The position numbers and the translations under genes are program-made. From Candidatus Avacholeplasma faecigallinarum (GTDB lineage Bacteria; Bacillota_I; Bacilli_A; Acholeplasmatales; Anaeroplasmataceae), in NCBI GenBank assembly GCA_018715825.1, contig DVKU01000077.1:1-5609 (forward strand): a DNA stretch of 5,609 nt, written 5' to 3'. Under the pieces are notes generated by a model. It ran no database searches and had not been told where the DNA came from. It saw only the letters and a program-made list of their open reading frames with translations. This document shows positions 1 to 4,417 of this stretch, piece by piece. Numbering within the stretch: the stretch's first letter is position 1; each line of letters starts with the position of its first letter.

Positions 1-86
1 CTAAATGTAATATCATTTAAATTACCTATAGGAGTTGCAACTAAATACAAAATTGGATTATTATCCTTAAAGCTTCTAATTCTCAT
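1..86 (-). CDS. rsmI: RsmI, 16S rRNA C1402 2'-O-methyltransferase (N-terminal fragment, runs off the window)
   Basis: Only the first 28 codons are present. They read MRIRSFKDNN, then PILYLVATPIGNLNDITF. The LYLVATPIGNL-DIT signature (residues 13-27) is the hallmark N-terminus of RsmI (YraL/YabC), a tetrapyrrole-methylase-fold enzyme that uses SAM to 2'-O-methylate C1402 in the 16S rRNA decoding centre. The ATG overlaps the stop of the upstream 135-residue gene by one base (TAATG). The only Shine-Dalgarno candidate (AGG at 101-103) is weak and 14 bases away, so translation is probably coupled to the upstream gene. rsmI closes the same tmk-holB-ricT cluster in B. subtilis, which supports the call. 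The rest of the gene is outside the window, so its integrity cannot be judged. Confidence 0.93.
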   Translation of the reverse strand, partial: MRIRSFKDNNPILYLVATPIGNLNDITF

Positions 87-493
87 TAGTTTTTAATAAT
101 CCTAATTGCCTTTTCACGCAAGTCTCTTTCAGCATATACAATAGATATCAATTCTCTTCGCTTTTCACTAGAAATTTCAAATCTCTTTTGAATTCCCTCT
201 AAAAATAACAACTCGGAAGTGTTATATAAATCATCCTCCATAGAGATTATAACAAGATTCAAATAAACAACATGCTTAACTACTTGGTTAGATTTCATGA
301 AAAATTCAATTGTATTTTCAATAGTATCAGTTAATCTAAATGAATACTCATCCTTAACCTGATCTAATTCAGCAATCATTTTAGCCAAAATTCTCTTTTC
401 AATAGCTGTAGGTTCACCATCAATATCAACCATATAAATAGCTAAATCCAAAAACTTAAGCATTTCCTTTTTATTTAATAAACTTAAAAACAT
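86..493 (-). CDS. TerB-like (DjlA/TerB fold) small acidic helical protein, function unknown
   Basis: This 135-residue soluble protein has no signal peptide and no membrane segment. It looks all-helical and is built of two related halves. The first has a FLDLAIYMVDIDGEPTAIEK stretch (residues 14-33) with the acidic D-x-DGE-x(5)-E pattern typical of TerB/DjlA-N-like domains. The second has hydrophobic helices followed by EDDLYNTSE (86-94), a plausible degenerate repeat of that acidic motif. TerB-fold proteins are often metal-binding or scaffolding modules; which applies here cannot be told. The start is the ATG six bases after the trmN6-like stop, with AAAGGAAG (503-510) as ribosome binding site. 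The gene sits where B. subtilis carries yazA (GIY-YIG protein), but it shows no GIY-YIG motif. The family call rests on pattern recognition, not on a search. Confidence 0.7.
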   Translation of the reverse strand: MFLSLLNKKEMLKFLDLAIYMVDIDGEPTAIEKRILAKMIAELDQVKDEYSFRLTDTIENTIEFFMKSNQVVKHVVYLNLVIISMEDDLYNTSELLFLEGIQKRFEISSEKRRELISIVYAERDLREKAIRIIKN

Positions 494-499
494 AAAAAT

Positions 500-1237
500 C
501 TACTTCCTTTCTTCATAGTTATATATTTTTAATATTTGATCAGTCCACTTATTATTTTCATTGTATACATAAAGAGGGGCTAAAACTCTAAGACCATCTT
601 TATTACCATCCTTTATACCCTCAATTAATATATGATTACATTCCTTGTCTATTTTAGGATAAACAAATTGCAATCTCTTAGGACTAATATTATACTTTAA
701 AAATAAATTAAGTATCTCAACCAATCTATCTGGTCTATGAACCATAGCAAATCTACCCTTTGAATTCAAAAGCAAAGATGCTTCCTTAACAATATCCTCC
801 AAAGTGGCTAATATTTCATGTCTTGCGATAGCCTTATAATCATTTGGATTAATATGATTATCCCCCACCTTAAAAAATGGTGGATTGCAAGTAACCAAAT
901 CAAATGTATGCTGGCCAATTTTCTTATGAATATCAATTAAATTTGCATTAACCATTTCAATTTGGCTTTCCAAATTATTTTCTTTAATAGACATCATAGC
1001 CAAATCATAAGAATGACTTTGTACCTCAACACCAATAATTTTAGCCTTTGTTCTTAAAGTGAGATATAGTGGAATAGGACTATTACCACTACATAAATCA
1101 CAAATTTTACTTGTCTTAGCTCCTACACTTGCAAAAGAAGCTAAAAGCATAGAATCTATAGAAAAATTAAAAGCATCAGTATCCTGATAAATTTTAATTA
1201 ATTCTCTACCTAAAAGCTCATTACAAACTATCGGCAT
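500..1237 (-). CDS. trmN6: TrmN6/YabB-family tRNA (adenine-N6) methyltransferase
   Basis: This 245-residue class I SAM-dependent methyltransferase is of normal length for COG4123 (YfiC/YabB). In E. coli the family makes m6A37 in tRNA1(Val). Visible features, in order: a family-like N-terminus with FNFSIDSMLLA (23-33); SAM motif I DLCSGN (47-52); the acidic end of strand 2 in IGVEVQ (E71); the catalytic NPPFF motif (118-122), the N-P-P-F/Y signature of amino-group methyltransferases; and ARHE (138-141), conserved in this family. The ATG at 1237 lies inside the end of ricT (17-base overlap) and has a good AAGAGGA site at 1246-1252, eight bases upstream. In B. subtilis yabA lies between ricT and this gene; here the two are fused end to end. 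The enzyme class is sure; the exact tRNA target is inferred from the family. Confidence 0.92.
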   Translation of the reverse strand: MPIVCNELLGRELIKIYQDTDAFNFSIDSMLLASFASVGAKTSKICDLCSGNSPIPLYLTLRTKAKIIGVEVQSHSYDLAMMSIKENNLESQIEMVNANLIDIHKKIGQHTFDLVTCNPPFFKVGDNHINPNDYKAIARHEILATLEDIVKEASLLLNSKGRFAMVHRPDRLVEILNLFLKYNISPKRLQFVYPKIDKECNHILIEGIKDGNKDGLRVLAPLYVYNENNKWTDQILKIYNYEERK

Positions 1238-2075
1238 TATTTAAATCCTCTTCTTTATTCTTCTTATCCATAGAACGAACAAATTTTACATCATCAAGCT
1301 TTAAATAGCCAAACTGATTATCCTCGTTTATATATTTTACCTTTAAATTACGATTTAAAACATCGCATGATAATACTTTTGCAGGCCCAGTTTCAGTTTC
1401 AACTATATCTCCAGTATCAGGAGCATACTTTCTAAGCTCAGTGTATAAGTCATTTTCATAATTTATACAGCACAAAAGTTTACCACAATTTCCACTAATC
1501 TTAACAGGATTTAAAGATAAATTTTGATTCTTAGCCATTTTAACAGAAACATTATCAAACTGAGTAATAAAAGTTTGACAACAAACAACTAATCCACAAG
1601 GACCTATGCCACCGAAAACCTTAGCACCATCCCTAGAGCCGACCTGGCGAAGCTCGATTCTAGTATGATATTCTTCGGCAAGATTTTTTACAAGCTCTCT
1701 AAAATCAACTCGTCCCTCTGCCTCAAAATAAATTATCAATTTAGAACAATCAAGAGTATATTCCGCCTCTAAAATCTTCATCTCTAAATTATTTTGTTTA
1801 ACATAATATTTAGTTTTTTCAATAATAGATGGCTCAGCGGACTTGTTTTTTTGATAAGCATTCAAATCCTCTTCATTTGCAATTCTTACAATATCTTTAA
1901 GTTCTGAGGTTAAATCCTCTTCTTTAAGATCAAATGACTCACCAACACAAAAGCCAAGCTCTATTCCTCTTACAGTATTAACAATTACTGCGGTCTTATC
2001 CTTAACATCTAAGCCAGATGTTCCAAAATAATATCTTTTCCCAAGTGGCTTAAATTGTACTCGAATAGCCAACAT
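1221..2075 (-). CDS. ricT: RicT/YaaT, PSP1-domain regulator of RNA processing (Fe-S protein)
   Basis: The 284-residue product matches B. subtilis RicT (YaaT) along its length. RicT works with RicA and RicF as a complex that binds [4Fe-4S] clusters, promotes RNase Y-dependent mRNA maturation and affects sporulation, competence and biofilm phosphorelays. Landmarks: an N-terminal barrel-like region with VQFKPLGKRYYF (6-17); GRVDFRELVKNLA (121-133); RIELRQVGSRDGAK (139-152); GGIGPCGLVVCC (155-166); MAKNQNLSLNP (180-190); and NCGKLLCC (196-203). All six cluster-type cysteines are present (C160, C165, C166, C197, C202, C203). I chose the ATG at 2075 because it matches the family N-terminus and has GGTGAT just upstream (2079-2084). 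A TTG at 2108 would add 11 unrelated residues and overlap holB. The charged tail (270-284) overlaps the next gene. Confidence 0.95.
   Translation of the reverse strand: MLAIRVQFKPLGKRYYFGTSGLDVKDKTAVIVNTVRGIELGFCVGESFDLKEEDLTSELKDIVRIANEEDLNAYQKNKSAEPSIIEKTKYYVKQNNLEMKILEAEYTLDCSKLIIYFEAEGRVDFRELVKNLAEEYHTRIELRQVGSRDGAKVFGGIGPCGLVVCCQTFITQFDNVSVKMAKNQNLSLNPVKISGNCGKLLCCINYENDLYTELRKYAPDTGDIVETETGPAKVLSCDVLNRNLKVKYINEDNQFGYLKLDDVKFVRSMDKKNKEEDLNNADSL
1246..1252 (-). promoter_or_regulatory. trmN6: Ribosome binding site of the trmN6-like gene inside ricT
   Basis: AAGAGGA on the minus strand lies eight bases before the ATG at 1237. It sits within the ricT coding end and supports the overlapping start. 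Confidence 0.7.
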
Positions 2076-2078
2076 TTT

Positions 2079-2084
2079 ATCACC
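2079..2084 (-). promoter_or_regulatory. ricT: Ribosome binding site supporting the ATG start of ricT
   Basis: GGTGAT on the minus strand lies just upstream of the ATG at 2075, in the 16-base gap after the holB stop. It favours this ATG over the TTG at 2108. Confidence 0.6.
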
Positions 2085-2091
2085 AGCCCAT

Positions 2092-3057
2092 TTAGATAAA
2101 TTTAACAATCAGCTCATGAAAAACATTCTTAGCCGAAATGTTATATCTAAGCTTATTTAACAAATCAGAAACTAACTTTAATTTTGCATTAATAGCTAAT
2201 TTATTATTTGTATTATACGCTATTATTGTATCATATAAAGGCTTTAAAAGCAAACCATCGCTACCTTTAAATACTTTAATTGCATCATCTAAAAATAACA
2301 AAAGCCATTTAAGTAAAATCTCAACATTACTAGCATCACTATAAAAATCTAGATTTTGCAAATAAAACAACACTCCATCTTTTTGCTTAGATAGTTTAAT
2401 AAAATTTAAAAATAATTCCTTACCCTTTTGAAAACTAATGCTCTTAGTATAATCAATAGCCTCATCAATACTATTTGTAAGACTACAAGCCAGCGTAGAA
2501 TCCATTAAATCAATCCCATCATCAACTAATTCTTTAACACGAGTAGAAAAGTCAATTGCTTCAAAATGAATTAACGCACATCTAGATAAAATGGTCGATA
2601 CGACATTAGAAGAAACAGTAGCTAAAAAAATTCCAATGGTTTGAGTATTATTAATAGGCTCCTCGATAAACTTAAGTAAGCTATTTTGAGCTGCCATTGA
2701 AGCCGTATCAATGCCATCAACAATATATACCCTACTCCCCTCAATAAGTGAAGTTTTAGAAAACTCCTCCTGTAATGAAGTAATCTGCTCCTTAGAAATC
2801 ATGGTTTTATTGTCATCTATTCCTATATACTCAACATTCATATGTTGATTATTCATAATACTTTGACAAACCTGACATTCTAAGCACCCACCATTTGGAC
2901 AATACAAAAGGCAAGCTAAAGCATAAGCCATTTCCTTTTTACCAACGCCATTCTCACCATAAAACAAATAAGCATGAGATAATCTATTATTTAACTTTGA
3001 TTGCTTTAAAAGATTAAATATTTTATTTTGATTTAAAATAGCTTTTTTATAATTCAA
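2092..3057 (-). CDS. holB: DNA polymerase III delta-prime subunit (clamp-loader)
   Basis: This 321-residue protein is close to the usual length of Bacillota HolB. It is the delta-prime subunit of the clamp loader, which opens and loads the beta sliding clamp together with DnaX and HolA. Visible: a P-loop GENGVGKK (34-41); a four-cysteine zinc-binding knuckle (C53, C58, C61, C64), characteristic of DnaX/HolB; a Walker B-like VYIVDGID (110-117); NSLLKFIEEP (125-134), the family's N-x-LLK-x-x-EEP motif; and SRC (158-160), the sensor 1/arginine-finger motif. The C-terminal half is the diverged helical collar domain. There is no ATG before the P-loop, so the start is TTG at 3057, one base after the tmk stop, served by AGGTG (3063-3067) inside the end of tmk. 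darA and yaaR, which separate tmk and holB in B. subtilis, are absent. Confidence 0.95.
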   Translation of the reverse strand: MNYKKAILNQNKIFNLLKQSKLNNRLSHAYLFYGENGVGKKEMAYALACLLYCPNGGCLECQVCQSIMNNQHMNVEYIGIDDNKTMISKEQITSLQEEFSKTSLIEGSRVYIVDGIDTASMAAQNSLLKFIEEPINNTQTIGIFLATVSSNVVSTILSRCALIHFEAIDFSTRVKELVDDGIDLMDSTLACSLTNSIDEAIDYTKSISFQKGKELFLNFIKLSKQKDGVLFYLQNLDFYSDASNVEILLKWLLLFLDDAIKVFKGSDGLLLKPLYDTIIAYNTNNKLAINAKLKLVSDLLNKLRYNISAKNVFHELIVKFI

Positions 3058-3058
3058 A

Positions 3059-3685
3059 TTAACACCTACTTAAATAATCCTTAATCACCTTTTTACAATC
3101 ATTTATTACCTCTTCTAAAGAATTATTACCATTTATACAAATAATTCGCTTAGGATACATCTTAATAACCTCTTGATAGCCATCATAAACCCTTTGATGA
3201 AAATCTAAGGTCTCTAAATCTAAACGATCACTTTTATCCCTATTAGCTAATCTTTTTAAAGCCACCTCAGGAGAAACATCAATAAATATAGTTAAACCAG
3301 GCATATAATCTAAAGCAAAATTATTAGCCTTTAAAACACTATCCATTCCCAATCCCCTAGCATAGCCCTGATAAGCAAGCGATGAATCTAAAAAGCGATC
3401 ACATAAAACGACCTTACCCTCATTTATAGCTGGAATTACCCTTTGACTTAAATGCTGCATTCTACTTGCGGCATACAATAACGCCTCACACTGAGGTGTC
3501 ATTTCCGTATTTTTAACATCCAAAATAATATTTCTAATTTCCTCAGCTATTCTAATTCCGCCTGGTTCTCTTGTGGTAATATATTCAATTTTTTCTTCCT
3601 CAAGCATTTGGCAAATCTCTTTAATAATTGAAGTTTTACCACTACACTCGCCACCTTCAAAGGTTATAAATTTCTTCATTTCCAT
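3059..3685 (-). CDS. tmk: Thymidylate kinase (dTMP kinase)
   Basis: This 208-residue cytosolic enzyme phosphorylates dTMP to dTDP with ATP, the step feeding dTTP into DNA synthesis. Motifs in order: P-loop GGECSGKT (11-18) after the typical FITFE strand; REPGG (39-43); DRF (96-98) followed by SSLAYQG (101-107), which bind the nucleotide monophosphate; and the LID region RLANRDKSDRLD (145-156). Length and motif order are normal. The P-loop carries Cys at position 14 where Gly is common; this keeps the G-x4-GK-T pattern and should be tolerated. The start is the ATG at 3685 with GGAG (3693-3696) seven bases upstream. A second ATG two codons later is possible but worse placed. It is the first gene of the operon, downstream of a terminator and a promoter-like region, and its stop is one base before the holB start. 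Confidence 0.96.
   Translation of the reverse strand: MEMKKFITFEGGECSGKTSIIKEICQMLEEEKIEYITTREPGGIRIAEEIRNIILDVKNTEMTPQCEALLYAASRMQHLSQRVIPAINEGKVVLCDRFLDSSLAYQGYARGLGMDSVLKANNFALDYMPGLTIFIDVSPEVALKRLANRDKSDRLDLETLDFHQRVYDGYQEVIKMYPKRIICINGNNSLEEVINDCKKVIKDYLSRC
3063..3067 (-). promoter_or_regulatory. holB: Ribosome binding site that supports the TTG start of holB
   Basis: AGGTG on the minus strand lies five bases before the TTG at 3057, within the last codons of tmk. No ATG or GTG in frame gives a complete HolB N-terminus, so this site decides the start. The tmk stop falls between the site and the TTG, which suggests termination-reinitiation coupling. Confidence 0.7.
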
Positions 3686-3703
3686 ATCATTACTCCATAA
3701 AAA

Positions 3704-3743
3704 ATTATATTTTTATTATACACTAAAGTCTCAAACAGATAAA
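3704..3743 (-). promoter_or_regulatory. Probable promoter of the tmk-holB-ricT operon
   Basis: Two perfect TATAAT hexamers lie on the minus strand, at 3715-3720 and 3704-3709, between the terminator hairpin and tmk. For the first, a weak -35 (TTTATC, 3738-3743) lies 17 bases upstream. For the second, TTGAGA (3729-3734) is a better -35 but 19 bases away. Using the first box, the leader before the tmk ATG would be only about 20-25 bases, leaving just the ribosome binding site. A promoter is expected here because a strong terminator isolates tmk from the genes upstream. Which box is used is uncertain, since TATAAT arises easily in such AT-rich sequence. Confidence 0.5.
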
Positions 3744-3763
3744 GTTTATATTAATCATAATTT

Positions 3764-3797
3764 AAAAAAGTTATCCACACCAAATGTGGATAACTTT
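3764..3797 (-). terminator. Factor-independent terminator of the membrane-protein genes; arms are DnaA boxes
   Basis: The perfect inverted repeat AAAGTTATCCACA (3767-3779) and TGTGGATAACTTT (3785-3797) has 13 bp and a 5-base loop. Read on the minus strand, the hairpin is followed by more T (six in a row counting the stem end, down to 3764), the standard intrinsic terminator layout. It begins 10 bases after the stop of the upstream membrane-protein gene. On the plus strand the tail is ATTTAT, so termination there would be weaker; no plus-strand gene ends nearby in any case. Confidence 0.88.
3771..3793. promoter_or_regulatory. Inverted pair of perfect consensus DnaA boxes
   Basis: TTATCCACA (3771-3779) on the plus strand and the same 9-mer on the minus strand (3785-3793) face each other across five bases. 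This is the highest-affinity form of the TTATNCACA DnaA-box consensus shared by E. coli and B. subtilis. The pair lies about 50-70 bases upstream of the putative -10 boxes of the tmk-holB operon, a position from which a bound protein could act on transcription. The match to the box is seen directly; DnaA binding is inferred. Confidence 0.5.
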
Positions 3798-3807
3798 ATT
3801 TATATCA

Positions 3808-4092
3808 CTACAATAAAATCATAATTAGGGGAGTAAAAAATTCAATTATAATTTCTAAAAACTTAGATAATAAAAATATGGTTTCAAAGGTTAAAAAGAC
3901 AATTGTCGCCCTTTTAGAGATATTAACCTTAGCTATTAAAGAATAAATAAAATATATTAAAATAATAAACATATTTATTCCTAAAAAGATAAAAAACACA
4001 TCAAAACGAAGAACTGTTAAAATGATATAGACTATAGTTAAAATAGTAATTAATAGGGCATCTATATAAGCTAAAACACTTAATTTTTTCAT
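3808..4092 (-). CDS. Small membrane protein of unknown function (94 residues)
   Basis: I do not recognise a family. The 94-residue product is almost entirely hydrophobic, with three probable membrane segments (roughly residues 6-27, 31-54 and 61-92, the last perhaps two short helices) and a basic loop around KVNISKR. It starts MKKLSVLAYIDALL, without a convincing cleavable signal peptide. I chose the ATG at 4092 because GGGAGTGAT (4099-4107) lies upstream and because the ATG overlaps the stop of the preceding gene as ATGA, the classic coupling arrangement. A GTG at 4137 would only prepend 15 residues read from the other gene's sequence. It ends 10 bases before the terminator and is the last gene of the membrane-protein unit. 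Confidence 0.7.
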   Translation of the reverse strand: MKKLSVLAYIDALLITILTIVYIILTVLRFDVFFIFLGINMFIILIYFIYSLIAKVNISKRATIVFLTFETIFLLSKFLEIIIEFFTPLIMILL

Positions 4093-4286
4093 ATTTGTAT
4101 CACTCCCATAAACAAAAACCAAGGTATATTTATGCACAATATTAAAACAATGGACATATAATAAAATCTTTTGTAAATATGATAATATCCCTTTTTAAGA
4201 GTAATTATAAATTCATAAATTACTCCAATTTGTATAAATGTTAAACATAGCATATTAAACAAACCCCAAGGAATTAAAAAGCCCAT
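4089..4286 (-). CDS. Small membrane protein, intact 65-residue part of a probably frameshifted 107-residue gene
   Basis: The open frame from ATG 4286 encodes 65 residues with two membrane segments (about 2-30 and 44-62) split by a basic loop with LKKGYYHIYKRF. An AGGAG at 4295-4299, eight bases upstream, could serve this ATG, so a short protein may be made. However, the same frame stays open upstream for more than 40 codons with membrane-protein-like coding (positions 4287-4409) and no start codon. The well-formed start of the gene appears to be the ATG at 4411 in another frame. I therefore read this as the C-terminal 60% of a 107-residue protein disrupted by a one-base deletion. Its TGA stop overlaps the next ATG. 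No family is recognised. Confidence 0.55.
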   Translation of the reverse strand: MGFLIPWGLFNMLCLTFIQIGVIYEFIITLKKGYYHIYKRFYYMSIVLILCINIPWFLFMGVIQI

Positions 4287-4411
4287 AGCCTGAGCTCCTA
4301 AGGAATTAGCTAATATTCCAAGCCCAATATCGCTTAAAATTATAATTACTAAAATTACTGTTTCTGCTATAAAATTAAATCTTAATTTATTTAAATTTGT
4401 TCTTCGTTCAT
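4287..4411 (-). pseudogene. Frameshifted 5' part of the small membrane-protein gene
   Basis: A strong site AAAGGAG (4421-4427) lies nine bases before the ATG at 4411, and six bases separate this ATG from the stop of the preceding gene. Translation from it gives only MNEEQI and then TAA. One extra A in the AAA run at 4396-4398 restores MNEEQNLNKLRFNFIAET and continues without a stop through a membrane segment (about residues 17-38 of the repaired protein) into the 65-residue frame, giving 107 residues in all. The good start signals plus continuous hydrophobic coding in the next frame are the evidence for a single disrupted gene. A sequencing or assembly error is equally compatible. Confidence 0.6.
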
Positions 4412-4417
4412 AAAATA

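Noticed and set aside
1264..1272. TTATCCATA, one mismatch from a DnaA box, in ricT
   Set aside because: It encodes conserved-context codons near the ricT C-terminus, departs from the consensus at a core position, and is expected by chance.
2076..2108. Upstream TTG start for ricT
   Set aside because: It would add 11 residues not found in RicT relatives and overlap holB; the ATG at 2075 has a ribosome binding site and fits the family N-terminus.
2138..2344. Plus-strand open frame of 68 codons
   Set aside because: It lies entirely antisense to the well-supported holB C-terminal domain and has no ribosome binding site or family resemblance; a shadow frame.
3573..3824. Plus-strand open frame of 83 codons across the tmk 5' end and the hairpin
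   Set aside because: It runs antisense to tmk and through the promoter and terminator; its product is low-complexity and unsupported.
4093..4137. Upstream GTG start for the 94-residue membrane protein
   Set aside because: The extra residues come from sequence coding for the preceding gene, and the ATG at 4092 has a better ribosome binding site and an ATGA overlap.
4393..4399. A-AAT-TTA slippery heptamer as a programmed -1 frameshift site
   Set aside because: The heptamer is phased with the downstream membrane-protein frame, not with the ATG-4411 frame, so slipping there would leave rather than enter the needed frame; no stimulatory structure was seen.
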